Assembly: GCA_016709315.1 (NCBI GenBank)
Contig: JADJMZ010000001.1
Coordinates: 992,001 to 1,056,000 of the forward strand
Length of the DNA: 64,000 bases
Direction of reading: 5' to 3'
From: Ignavibacteria bacterium
Lineage (GTDB): Bacteria; Bacteroidota; Ignavibacteria; Tepidaquicellales; Tepidaquicellaceae
Made by a program: the position numbers and the translations under genes. Of the stretch, positions 17,514-25,351 are shown in pieces. How positions within the stretch are numbered: position 1 is the stretch's first letter; every line of letters starts with the position of its first letter. The notes under the pieces are model-generated. The model saw nothing but the letters and a program-made list of their open reading frames with translations, had not been told where the DNA came from and made no database searches.

Positions 17514-18350
17514 TTATGCTTCGCTTACTTTCTCTTTTCCTTCTTCTCTTTTATCTCCTATATTTACACGTTTCATTTTCGATCTCTTGTCAGATTCACC
17601 TTCAAAACTTTCCTTAAGCTTTATTACTCCGTTTCTGTAAATCGGAATACATGGATAAGAATCTATTCTTGAACAAATATCCAGATCTTTTTCAAAACCA
17701 ATAGAAGTCAGATATTTCCCGTGTTCTGACAACTGAAACATCTTAAGAATTTTTTCCTGCGAAGGCACGTTCATCAGCATTGCAAGGTCATTGGATAAAT
17801 TAGCTGCGGCAATTTCAGAATCTTTAAACTCAATATTCTTGCCTGAATTAAGTTTGTTAAGCAGCATACCTGCGCATACAGCATCTTCAAGACAGAAATC
17901 ATTTAACTTGCCCGAACAGATGATCGTGAAATCTTCGTCAATTGAATTAACATAATCTACAATGGCGGACATATTTACAAAGCTGCACATAAGACAAAGC
18001 TTTGTGAATTTCGATTTCATGATCGCAAGAGTTCCGTTCGTTGTGCTGAATATCATGGATTTATCTTTAATAACTTCAGATGTATACTCAAGCGGGGAAT
18101 TTCCCAGATTAAAACCATCAACAATCTTTCCGTTCCTTTCGCCGCAAAGAATGGAATTCTTGGAACCTTTGGCAACGCGAACGGCTGTTGCTATATTCTC
18201 TGTAGGAATAATCTCTTTAGCTCCGTTTGTTAAAGCTACGGCAATGGTAGATGTAGCTCTTAATACGTCAAGAATAATTACATTCTTGTCCTTTAAAGTA
18301 AGATCATCCTGCACTAAAGATTGTGTCAGTAATATATTAATACTTTTCAT
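17514..18350 (-). CDS. comB: 2-phosphosulfolactate phosphatase family protein
   Basis: 278 residues, ComB family: hydrolyses 2-phosphosulfolactate to sulfolactate (coenzyme M / sulfolactate branch). Family signatures are ILDVLRATSTIAVAL near residue 28, CGERNGKIVDGFNLGNSPLEY and STTNGTLAI. The domain ends near residue 240, and a charged tail of about 35 residues (rich in K, E and R) is an extra compared with typical members. In bacteria that do not make coenzyme M the true substrate is uncertain. Position between gcvT (54-bp gap) and ftsK (19-bp gap) gives no metabolic hint. Confidence 0.88.
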   Translation of the reverse strand: MKSINILLTQSLVQDDLTLKDKNVIILDVLRATSTIAVALTNGAKEIIPTENIATAVRVAKGSKNSILCGERNGKIVDGFNLGNSPLEYTSEVIKDKSMIFSTTNGTLAIMKSKFTKLCLMCSFVNMSAIVDYVNSIDEDFTIICSGKLNDFCLEDAVCAGMLLNKLNSGKNIEFKDSEIAAANLSNDLAMLMNVPSQEKILKMFQLSEHGKYLTSIGFEKDLDICSRIDSYPCIPIYRNGVIKLKESFEGESDKRSKMKRVNIGDKREEGKEKVSEA

Positions 18351-18404
18351 TTCGGGAAACTTTATCCTTTCGTTCTCTTTTTATTTTTATCAGAAAAAAT
18401 CGTT

Positions 18405-19481
18405 TTAAATAAAAGGTGTTTTTGTAATTGTTGCTTTTATTTTTTTATCTCTGACCGCAATCTCCACAGGAGTTCCGGTCTTATTGAATCCTTTATCAAT
18501 GTATGCAAGTCCGATGTTTTTGTTCAGCATCGGCGACATGCTTCCGCTTGTTACAACGCCGATTTTTTTATCACCGGAAAAAACTTCCTGGCCGTGTCTG
18601 GCTACCGATCTGTCTTCAACTATAAATCCTACAAGTTTTTTCTCCTGCGTTTCTTTAGCTTTTATAACTGCATCCTTACCATTGAAGTCACCCTTGTCAG
18701 CTTTTGTGATCCAGCCAAGTCCCGCTTCTATAGTATTGTTAGTCTCATCCATATCATTGCCGTAAAGTCTGAAAGCATGTTCAAGTCTTAAAGTATCTCT
18801 TGCGCCGAGTCCCGCCGGCTTTATTCCGAATTCCTTTCCTGCTTCAAAAATTGCATTCCAGAGATCTTCTGATTTTTTAATATCTGATGATGTATAAAGC
18901 TCAAAACATACTTTCTCTCCAGTATATCCTGTGTGTGAAATAATTGCATCCTGTCCGGCTATATTCCCGGTGACAAATTTGTAATATTCTATTTCAGATA
19001 AATTTATATCCGTAAGTTTCTGAAGAGTGGCAAGAGAATTTTTTCCCTGTACCGCAAGAAGAGAGGTCTCATCTGAAATATTTTTTAATGTCACATCACC
19101 GGATAAATTTTCCTGCATCCATTTGATGTCTTTGTCAATATTCGATGCATTAATTACCAGCATGTAATGATCCCCGCAGTTATAAACAAGAAGATCATCC
19201 ACTATGCCGCCGTCTTTGAGACACATCGCTGAGTATTGAACATCGCCTGTCTCAAGCTTTGAAACATCATTTGTTGTTATCCTCTGAACGAAGTCAAATG
19301 CATCTTTGCCCCGGACTTCCACTTCACCCATGTGCGATACATCGAATACGCCAACTGATTCCCTAACGGCTTTATGTTCCGCGATTATGCCTTCATACTG
19401 CACAGGCATTTCATATCCCGCAAAATCAACAAGCTTTGCACCGAACTTTTTGTGAATGTTATTGAATGCTGTCTTTTTCAA
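18405..19481 (-). CDS. gcvT: Glycine cleavage system aminomethyltransferase (T protein)
   Basis: 358 residues. Transfers the methylene group from the aminomethyl-lipoyl H protein to tetrahydrofolate, releasing ammonia. Signatures: N-terminal HKKFGAKLVDFAGYEMPVQY, SHMGEVEVRGKDAFDFVQ, SHTGYTGEKVCFELY and the C-terminal barrel segment GVVTSGSMSPMLNKNIGLAY. Length is normal. gcvH and gcvP are not in the window. It follows the DUF433 gene with an 11-bp gap in the same direction, so it may be read from a promoter upstream of the toxin-antitoxin-like pair or of the aldolase gene. Confidence 0.95.
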   Translation of the reverse strand: MKKTAFNNIHKKFGAKLVDFAGYEMPVQYEGIIAEHKAVRESVGVFDVSHMGEVEVRGKDAFDFVQRITTNDVSKLETGDVQYSAMCLKDGGIVDDLLVYNCGDHYMLVINASNIDKDIKWMQENLSGDVTLKNISDETSLLAVQGKNSLATLQKLTDINLSEIEYYKFVTGNIAGQDAIISHTGYTGEKVCFELYTSSDIKKSEDLWNAIFEAGKEFGIKPAGLGARDTLRLEHAFRLYGNDMDETNNTIEAGLGWITKADKGDFNGKDAVIKAKETQEKKLVGFIVEDRSVARHGQEVFSGDKKIGVVTSGSMSPMLNKNIGLAYIDKGFNKTGTPVEIAVRDKKIKATITKTPFI

Positions 19482-19492
19482 TTTATAATATT

Positions 19493-19723
19493 TTAAACTT
19501 CTAATATTTCACTTAATGATAATGATTTTGCTGCATATAAAAGACATGCTCTTATATCTTCTTTCTCCAAAATCGGATAATCTTCCATAATTTTATTTTC
19601 GGATTCACCGCCTGCAAGTTTTTCTAAAATTATTTCAACTGTTAAGCGGGTACCTCTGATTGTCGGCTTTCCAACCATTACTTTAGGGTTAATGGTAATT
19701 CTGTCTAATAAATTGTGTTCCAT
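19493..19723 (-). CDS. DUF433 antitoxin-like DNA-binding protein
   Basis: 76 residues, DUF433 family (small helix-turn-helix proteins). The family signature is clear: INPKVMVGKPTIRGTRLTVE, then ILEKLAGG and the second part EEDYP-like, here MEDYPILEKEDIRACLLYA. It lies 9 bp after the DUF5615 gene in the same direction. DUF433/DUF5615 neighbours are widely treated as a toxin-antitoxin pair, with DUF433 the antitoxin and autorepressor. The role here is inferred from that pairing. Confidence 0.88.
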   Translation of the reverse strand: MEHNLLDRITINPKVMVGKPTIRGTRLTVEIILEKLAGGESENKIMEDYPILEKEDIRACLLYAAKSLSLSEILEV

Positions 19724-19732
19724 AAAATCTGA

Positions 19733-20083
19733 TTAAAAATTTATAAATCTAATTTTGTTCCTGTTAGCGACTATGAATTTATCTTCTATTTTATCTTTAT
19801 AATTAGATAATATATTTTCAATAATATTTATTTTTAATTCAATATCATTCTGTTCAATTCTCAGAAGAATAACGCTAAATATGTTTTTATTTTCTTTAAA
19901 AACCAATTCTCCAAAATCCTTATCATTAGTCAGTAAAACTCTTTTTTCATTAAATGAAATTAAGAGAATCTCTTCATCAGTTAGAAAAGGATCGTCTTCC
20001 ATAATCCATCTGACATCATATCCTGAACTTCTTAAATATTTTACAATTACACTTTCAATATTAACATCTGCTAAAAACTTCAT
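19733..20083 (-). CDS. DUF5615 PIN-like toxin candidate
   Basis: 116 residues, DUF5615 (PIN-like fold). Visible acidic positions expected for a PIN-type metal site are D6 in MKFLADVNIE, D31-D32 (MEDDPFLTDEEIL) and D55/D57 in LLTNDKDFGELV. The LTNDKDFG motif is the hallmark of the family. Predicted RNase toxin of a DUF433/DUF5615 pair, transcribed first with the antitoxin second. Activity is inferred from family and pairing only. Confidence 0.85.
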   Translation of the reverse strand: MKFLADVNIESVIVKYLRSSGYDVRWIMEDDPFLTDEEILLISFNEKRVLLTNDKDFGELVFKENKNIFSVILLRIEQNDIELKINIIENILSNYKDKIEDKFIVANRNKIRFINF

Positions 20084-20129
20084 TCAGCCCAACTTCGGTT
20101 TTAATTTATTTTGTCTGAAAAGATATTAA

Positions 20130-20777
20130 TCAACTATTTAGCTTTTCCCAGTCTTTCAGAAATGTATTTAGTCCGATATCCGTAAGCGGATGTTTTGCAA
20201 GCTGCTCTATGACTTTGAACGGCATCGTGGCGATATCCGCTCCGATGAGAGCGCTGTCCACAAAATGTATCGGGTGTCTGACAGAAGCGACAAGCACCTG
20301 TGTCTGATAATTATAATTTCCGTAGATCTGCACGATCTGCTGAATGAGCTCCATTCCGTTCTGTGAAATATCATCAAGCCGTCCTACAAACGGACTTATA
20401 ATGTATGCTCCCGCTTTCGCAGCAAGCAATGCCTGCGATGCCGAAAAACACAGCGTCACATTAGTTCTGATCCCTTCTTCCGAAAATATTTTTACCGCTT
20501 TGAGACCTTCTTTTATGAGAGGAACTTTCACAACTATGTTCTTATGTATCTTTGCAAGTTCCCTTCCTTCTTTTAACATTGCATCGCATGTTACAGAAAC
20601 CACTTCAGCGCTGATGTCGCCGTCTACAATTGCGCATATCTTTTCCAGCATTGATCTGAAATCTTTATGTCCTTCTTTTGAAACAAGTGATGGATTTGTT
20701 GTCACGCCATCAAGTATTCCCATATCCGCAGCATCTTTAATCTCATTAAGATTAGCTGTATCTATGAATATCTTCAT
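20130..20777 (-). CDS. fsa: Fructose-6-phosphate aldolase / transaldolase-family protein
   Basis: 215 residues, the short decameric transaldolase subfamily (TalC/FSA). Forms a Schiff base through Lys in NIVVKVPLIKEGLKA. Other signatures: MKIFIDTANLNEIK at the N-terminus, DGVTTNPSLVSKEG, TLCFSASQALLAAKAGAYI, SPFVGRLDD, and the C-terminal HPLTDIGLNTFLKDW. Cleaves or forms fructose 6-phosphate from dihydroxyacetone and glyceraldehyde 3-phosphate, or acts as a transaldolase; the sequence alone does not decide between these. First gene of the leftward run that contains the toxin-antitoxin-like pair and gcvT. Confidence 0.93.
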   Translation of the reverse strand: MKIFIDTANLNEIKDAADMGILDGVTTNPSLVSKEGHKDFRSMLEKICAIVDGDISAEVVSVTCDAMLKEGRELAKIHKNIVVKVPLIKEGLKAVKIFSEEGIRTNVTLCFSASQALLAAKAGAYIISPFVGRLDDISQNGMELIQQIVQIYGNYNYQTQVLVASVRHPIHFVDSALIGADIATMPFKVIEQLAKHPLTDIGLNTFLKDWEKLNS

Positions 20778-20871
20778 ATATGTAATTTAACTTTATAATA
20801 ATTAATTAACTGATAGAAAAATAGGTATAATAAATATTTATATAAAGTGAGAATATTCTGAATAAAATATT

Positions 20872-20988
20872 ATGACAGATGAGAATGATATATCAATTTC
20901 TGAGAGATATTTTACTGTTACTAAAATCATTATCCTGATTATCCGGCTGTTGCTTACTTTAAAATTTTTTACTTTGGTAATTAAATAA
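20872..20988 (+). CDS. Possible 38-residue single-helix membrane peptide
   Basis: A short ATG-to-TAA frame on the strand opposite to its neighbours, in the gap between the aldolase and cytochrome genes. The N-terminus is acidic (MTDENDISISERYF), followed by a strongly hydrophobic segment (KIIILIIRLLLTLKFF). A TATAAT-like hexamer occurs 36-44 bp upstream (GGTATAATAAA). The hydrophobic bias could also come from AT-rich chance sequence, so this is a weak call. Confidence 0.25.
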   Translation: MTDENDISISERYFTVTKIIILIIRLLLTLKFFTLVIK

Positions 20989-21018
20989 AAAATAATTCCT
21001 GATGAATTTTTTTTATAT

Positions 21019-21492
21019 TTATTTAATGCTTGTAGAAGGTACTATTTCACCTCTGTGACAGGTAGTGCAGTTTATTGTCGCTTCTTTTGACTCGATTTCT
21101 TTTATGTCTTTGATCATAGATCTGATCTGACCTGACATCTTCATCATTTCACGAGAAATTTGCTTTTCCTTTTTCTCATTTGAAGCCCAGTCACCTGTGT
21201 TATGACAATGATCGCAGCCGACACCCAGCGCTTTGCTGAATCCTTTGCTCATAATGTTAGCGATCCTTCCCGCCGGCACCCCTTTCATTATCTGAATGTC
21301 ACTGAAAACCGAATCGGCGGAAATTTCTTCTTTGCCTTTGATATTTTCGCTGACTTTATCCACAAAGTATTGCTTTGCCGCTTCAAGTGAATCCGAAAAC
21401 TTATGGCTGCCTTCAAAAGAGTTTATGCTTGTAAGTCCATAAATTAAAAAGATTATTGCCGGTAAAACATAGATCAAAGAAGTTTTTTTCAT
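21019..21492 (-). CDS. Exported dihaem c-type cytochrome
   Basis: 157 residues with a signal peptide (LIYVLPAIIFLIYGLTS). Two haem c attachment motifs: CDHCH near residue 93 and CTTCH near residue 143, with short spacing and a KGFSKALGVGCDHCH context that resembles the photosynthetic reaction-centre cytochrome subunit family (CytoC_RC), here in its short non-photosynthetic form. Periplasmic electron carrier; partners unknown. It sits alone, with no oxidase or complex III genes adjacent. Confidence 0.88.
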   Translation of the reverse strand: MKKTSLIYVLPAIIFLIYGLTSINSFEGSHKFSDSLEAAKQYFVDKVSENIKGKEEISADSVFSDIQIMKGVPAGRIANIMSKGFSKALGVGCDHCHNTGDWASNEKKEKQISREMMKMSGQIRSMIKDIKEIESKEATINCTTCHRGEIVPSTSIK

Positions 21493-21570
21493 GAAATGAA
21501 TTTATGGTTTAAATTAAATTATTTGTTTTTTCAATTTAAGAAGTTACGGATAAATAAAAAATCTATTTAG

Positions 21571-21722
21571 AGTAACTTAAGCTGACTGCTTTAATTGTTG
21601 AAGATTGTTTCCGTCACGAATTACACCAATTAAATTTAAAATATATTTTCAAATTCGTGTCAATTAGAGAAATTAGTGGCAATATCTTGCTTTCAATATT
21701 GAAGCGGTCAACTTAAGTTAAT
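21571..21722. mobile_element. Short MITE-like inverted-repeat element in the cytochrome/redoxin gap
   Basis: The ends AGTAACTTAAGCTGAC (21571-21586) and GTCAACTTAAGTTAAT (about 21707-21722) are inverted copies with two mismatches. Pairing continues inward at lower identity for another ~20 bp. The middle holds the words CACGAATTACACC and AAATTCGTGTCAATT, the kind of microrepeat seen elsewhere in this window. No gene inside. The gap of about 315 bp holds nothing else I recognise. Confidence 0.5.
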
Positions 21723-21806
21723 TTTTTGAAATGTTTAATTTGTGTAAAATAGAAAACAAGAATGATATAATTATTCAATAAGAAAAATTATTACAGGTAA
21801 AAGTTT

Positions 21807-22433
21807 TTATCTTCTGAATAATATCTGGCACCCTATGGATTTTGTTTCTTTAACTTTTACTTCACTGCCTTTTAATAGCGCATCAACAGCATCAGCAGCG
21901 TATTTATTTATTACTTTATCAGGTTCTGCGCCATTGTCATCGATTGCTCCGTTATATTTTATAACCCACTCATTGTTTTCTTTCCAGATCACAAAAGCAT
22001 GAGGAGTTTTCTGAGCTCCGAAATCTTTTGCAACAGTCTGTTCACCGTCAAACAAATAAGGGAAATTGAAATTCTCTGATTCGGATTTCTGTATCATTTT
22101 AATGTAAGAGTCTTCTTCAAACTCTGCCGTATCCGTCGAACTTATGGCAATAAGCGGAACACCTGAATCTCTGTATTTTATATTCAGCCCGTTCATTCTC
22201 TGAGGATAAAGTTTTGCAAAAGGACAGTGATTGCATGTAAAGATAATAATGAATCCTTTGGCATCCGGATAATCCGAAAGTGAGACAGTCTTTCCGTCAA
22301 CATTCATCAGATTAAAATCTTTTACTGAATTTCCGGCCGGAGTTTCATTTTCATAATTGCTGAAACTCAAAAACAATACTGCCGCTATGATCAGAGTTAG
22401 TTTTGTAAATAGTTTAAAAATATTTATAAACAT
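21807..22433 (-). CDS. Exported thioredoxin-like / redoxin protein
   Basis: 208 residues. N-terminal signal sequence or anchor (LTLIIAAVLFLSFSN), then an AhpC/TSA-type redoxin fold: FNLMNVDGKTVSLSDY, IIIFTCNHCPFAKLYPQR with the CNHC redox pair near residue 77, YLFDGEQTVAKDFGAQKTPHAFVI, with the conserved cis-Pro in KTPHAF. This is the PRX-like subfamily often described as thioredoxin family protein. It likely reduces or oxidises disulfides, or acts as a peroxidase, in the periplasm. Lies next to the cytochrome and upstream of the multicopper oxidase, all leftward. Confidence 0.88.
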   Translation of the reverse strand: MFINIFKLFTKLTLIIAAVLFLSFSNYENETPAGNSVKDFNLMNVDGKTVSLSDYPDAKGFIIIFTCNHCPFAKLYPQRMNGLNIKYRDSGVPLIAISSTDTAEFEEDSYIKMIQKSESENFNFPYLFDGEQTVAKDFGAQKTPHAFVIWKENNEWVIKYNGAIDDNGAEPDKVINKYAADAVDALLKGSEVKVKETKSIGCQILFRR

Positions 22434-22510
22434 AAACCGGGATTAAATTTTTTTTTGAATTTATAAAATAAAATTTAATAACAAAAAAATTATCTGAACA
22501 AAATTATTAA

Positions 22511-24223
22511 TTATTGTTTGATAAATTTAACAGTGCTTAACTTTTTTGTTCTTTCATCAGTCATTTGTAAAAAGTAAATGCCTGCTGATAAATTTGTGAT
22601 ATCAATGCCGTTTTGTATCTGCGGCTTCGGAAGCATATAAAGCATTTTTCCTGCAGAGTTAAAAATTCTTATGTAATAAATTCCGGAACTGAGGTCCGAA
22701 GCGTTTTGACCCTGGAAAGATATGTTTAATTTACTGCTTGCCGGATTCGGAAAAAGTGAAAATTCGGGAATGACCTCCGGAGCTTCATTTATCCCGCTGG
22801 TGCCGGTATTCTTAACTACGAACTGTCCCATCATTCCTTCGTCTTCGTGTAATGCAATATGACAATGATACATGAACGGGTGCAGCGTATCCGCAAAGTC
22901 GTCAAATCTCGTTATAAACCGGATCGTCTCTCCCGATTTAATAAATACAACATCTTTCCATCCTTTTTCATAAGCAGGCGGAGCAACTCCGTTCCTTGTC
23001 AATATGTTAAACTGAACATCGTGAATATGAAACGGATGTCCTAATCCTGAAGTACTTACTATCTTCCAGATCTCGGTATTATTAAGAGGAACATTATAGT
23101 TTATGTAATTTATATCAAACAATTTGTGATTGATCACAAATGAAATACCCGGATTTCCTGCTATGTTTGTATCTGATATAGTAAGATTTCTGGTAAGCTG
23201 TGCTGAAGCTTCATTGTAATAATTATTTGTTGTCAGTGCTGAAGGTATTGATGTAATTGGTGAAGGTGTCTGTGCTGTTACATTCAGTTTTAAAATGTTG
23301 AAATCAATCCGCGCTAAGCCATTATAAAAAGGATTACCCGGAGGAAATACATCACCGCCCGGAATATTCTGCGGAAGTACTGAATTAAATGCTTTAAGAT
23401 TTACTGTCTGACCAAGTTGTCCTGTGAAGTTCACGAGTATTTCAATTCTTTCTCCGGCAGACAAAAGGTAACGCGTTACAGCTACCGGTGCGTCAAGAAT
23501 TCCTCCGTCAGATGTGATCACATAAAAAGTTCTGTTGTCGCTGAATCCGAGATTGTAGCTTCTTTCCGGAGCTGCATTTAAAACTCTCAATCTGACGACC
23601 TGCGCAGGTACATTTTGCTGAGGACGAAGTACTCCGTTAACCATCATTGAGTCTCCGTAAGGAACATCCTGTATCTGGTTTGAAGTATTGAATCTTCTGT
23701 CGGTTAAAGCTAAAGGAATATCATCAACTCCGTAGGTTCTCGGAAGGGGAAGAGCGCTTTCGACAGCGTCACGAATGATTATCATTCCGCCTAATCCGTT
23801 GTTAAGCTGCTTCTGAGCCATCATGTGAAGATGCGGATGATACCAGTACAGACCTGCATTGTTTGTTACCTGCCAGTATGGCTGCCATACTGTTCCCGGA
23901 GGGATCGGCTGATGCGGACCTCCGTCCATGACTGCCGTCAGATGCATACCGTGCCAGTGAATTGTAGTAGTATCCTGTAATTTGTTGTTAACGTTTATGT
24001 GAACAATATCGCCTTTGTTCCAGATCATAGTCGGTCCCCACCAGTTGCCGTTTATTGCTTCGGTAATTGTCTGATTGCCCGGAATGATCTGTTTGAAAGT
24101 GTCACGGGCAGCAAGATTGAAATTTGTCCCGCTGAGTGTATCAGGTATCCAGAGAGTATTGTACTGAGCATTGGCTGTTAATGAAACTGACAGAAGTAAC
24201 AGAGTGCAGATCTTTTTTAACAT
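22511..24223 (-). CDS. Multicopper oxidase with T9SS C-terminal domain
   Basis: 570 residues. Signal peptide at the N-terminus, then a three-cupredoxin laccase-type enzyme (CotA/CueO-like). All four copper motifs are present: HWHGMH near residue 89, YWYHPHLH near 125, HPFHIHD near 394, and YHCHIALHEDEGMM near 450 with a Met as likely axial ligand of type 1 copper. The last ~80 residues form a T9SS-type sorting domain (SLFPNPASSKLNISF ... LSAGIYFLQM ... FIKQ), so the enzyme is delivered to the cell surface. Possible roles are cuprous ion or phenolic oxidation. An ECF-type promoter motif lies 21 bp before the start codon, shared with the rightward operon. Confidence 0.95.
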   Translation of the reverse strand: MLKKICTLLLLSVSLTANAQYNTLWIPDTLSGTNFNLAARDTFKQIIPGNQTITEAINGNWWGPTMIWNKGDIVHINVNNKLQDTTTIHWHGMHLTAVMDGGPHQPIPPGTVWQPYWQVTNNAGLYWYHPHLHMMAQKQLNNGLGGMIIIRDAVESALPLPRTYGVDDIPLALTDRRFNTSNQIQDVPYGDSMMVNGVLRPQQNVPAQVVRLRVLNAAPERSYNLGFSDNRTFYVITSDGGILDAPVAVTRYLLSAGERIEILVNFTGQLGQTVNLKAFNSVLPQNIPGGDVFPPGNPFYNGLARIDFNILKLNVTAQTPSPITSIPSALTTNNYYNEASAQLTRNLTISDTNIAGNPGISFVINHKLFDINYINYNVPLNNTEIWKIVSTSGLGHPFHIHDVQFNILTRNGVAPPAYEKGWKDVVFIKSGETIRFITRFDDFADTLHPFMYHCHIALHEDEGMMGQFVVKNTGTSGINEAPEVIPEFSLFPNPASSKLNISFQGQNASDLSSGIYYIRIFNSAGKMLYMLPKPQIQNGIDITNLSAGIYFLQMTDERTKKLSTVKFIKQ

Positions 24224-24244
24224 ATTTAATTTTAAGTTTACTGA

Positions 24245-24277
24245 TTAGACGCTGTAATTCATAAATACCTGCGCTCA
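24245..24277 (-). promoter_or_regulatory. ECF-type promoter motif upstream of the multicopper oxidase gene
   Basis: Read leftward: TGAGCGCAGGT, 12 nt, CAGCGTCTAA. The two blocks are identical, with the same spacing, to those at 24964-24996. CGTC/TCTAA is typical of ECF sigma -10 elements, and the first block would be the -35. The -10 end is 21 nt from the oxidase start codon. Confidence 0.7.
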
Positions 24278-24329
24278 ATAAAATTTTTTATAACCTGTGT
24301 CATTATTTCCTTTGAATTAATAATAATAT

Positions 24330-24342
24330 GTAACTATGTTAC
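24330..24342. promoter_or_regulatory. Small palindrome in the divergent promoter region
   Basis: GTAAC-TAT-GTTAC, a perfect 5-bp inverted repeat, 49 bp before the ECF sigma gene start. AACCTGTG occurs twice nearby (24292-24299 and 24361-24368). These may be operator or promoter elements for the sigma gene itself, but the evidence is thin. Confidence 0.3.
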
Positions 24343-24390
24343 TGCCAATAAAAAATTTACAACCTGTGAACGGATATCTAAATGTAATTC

Positions 24391-24966
24391 ATGAAGACTG
24401 ACGAATCCGGACTTATAGAAAAGTTAAGACTTGGAGATGAGAAAGCTTTTCGGATTCTGTTTGATCTTTATAAAATCAATGTTTATAACACTGCTTCAGG
24501 ATTTCTAACCAATGTGAATGATGCAGAAGATGTTACTCAGGAAGTATTTATTCAGGTATTCAAATCAATTGAACATTTTAAGGAAAATTCAAAACTGTCA
24601 ACATGGATTTACAGAATCACTATTACAAAGTGTCTTGACCTGTTAAGGAAAAAGAAAACAAAGAAACGTTTTGCTTTTTTCGTTGATTTTTTTGAGAATG
24701 ACGAAAAAGATAAAGAAGAAGTTTTTGTTAATTATGAACACCCGGGAATTCAGACGGATAAACTTGAATTATCTAAAATTCTTTTTAAAGAAATAGATAA
24801 GCTGCCTGACAATCAGAGGATTTCTTTTGTATTGAACAAAGTGGAAAAATTAGGGTATCAGGAAATCAGCGAGGTCATGGGAATATCAGTTCCTGCAGTA
24901 GAGTCTCTTATATTCAGAGCAAAGTCCGGTCTTAAAAAAAGATTAGAAAAATATTATAAATCCTGA
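24391..24966 (+). CDS. ECF-type RNA polymerase sigma factor
   Basis: 191 residues. Sigma region 2 (AFRILFDLYKINVYNTASGF, then DAEDVTQEVFIQVF, core-binding and -10 recognition) and region 4 (KLPDNQRISFVLNKVEKLGYQEISEVMGISVPAVES, -35 recognition helix-turn-helix) are both intact, with a charged linker between. Regions 1 and 3 are absent, so it is an extracytoplasmic-function sigma factor. It is followed after 64 bp by a small membrane protein and a periplasmic CnrX/Spy-like protein, the layout of a sigma/anti-sigma/sensor unit. Divergent from the multicopper oxidase gene. Confidence 0.95.
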   Translation: MKTDESGLIEKLRLGDEKAFRILFDLYKINVYNTASGFLTNVNDAEDVTQEVFIQVFKSIEHFKENSKLSTWIYRITITKCLDLLRKKKTKKRFAFFVDFFENDEKDKEEVFVNYEHPGIQTDKLELSKILFKEIDKLPDNQRISFVLNKVEKLGYQEISEVMGISVPAVESLIFRAKSGLKKRLEKYYKS

Positions 24967-24996
24967 GCGCAGGTTTTTTAAATTTTCAGCGTCTAA
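24964..24996 (+). promoter_or_regulatory. ECF-type promoter motif upstream of the anti-sigma/sensor operon
   Basis: TGAGCGCAGGT, 12 nt, CAGCGTCTAA: same blocks and same spacing as upstream of the multicopper oxidase gene, in inverse orientation on the chromosome. It overlaps the stop codon of the sigma gene and ends 34 nt before the next start. The operon from 25031 would therefore have its own sigma-dependent promoter. Confidence 0.7.
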
Positions 24997-25030
24997 ATAA
25001 TTAAGCATCGAAAAATGTAATATTCTTAAA

Positions 25031-25351
25031 ATGGAAACAAACAAAAAAGCTGAAGATATCTTAAACAGTATTGACGATATTAACAAATCTGTTCCGGATG
25101 ATCTTTTGTTTAACAGAATTCTGAACGGTTATCTTGAAAATGATACAAGTTTTTTAAAAGATAATAATAATATTGGAAAGTTAGCATTAGCATTTGCTGT
25201 ATTAGTCATCATAAATATTTTTACTTTTTTTAACATTGAAAGAAATTCTGACAACAAATCTTTGAACAGTAATAATAATTATTCAAAGGCGGCAAGTGAA
25301 TTTGCAAAAACTTATTTTTCTGAAACGGATGAATACAATTACAATAAATAA
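25031..25351 (+). CDS. Small single-pass membrane protein, candidate anti-sigma factor
   Basis: 106 residues. An N-terminal ~55-residue polar part (ILNSIDDINKSVPDDLLFNR) would be cytoplasmic. One transmembrane helix follows at about residues 57-77 (KLALAFAVLVIINIFTFFNI), then a short Asn-rich periplasmic tail. This is the size and topology of CnrY-like anti-sigma proteins, but there is no clear sequence signature, so the role is inferred from position directly after an ECF sigma gene and before a CnrX-like protein. Its stop overlaps the next start (TAATG). Confidence 0.7.
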   Translation: METNKKAEDILNSIDDINKSVPDDLLFNRILNGYLENDTSFLKDNNNIGKLALAFAVLVIINIFTFFNIERNSDNKSLNSNNNYSKAASEFAKTYFSETDEYNYNK

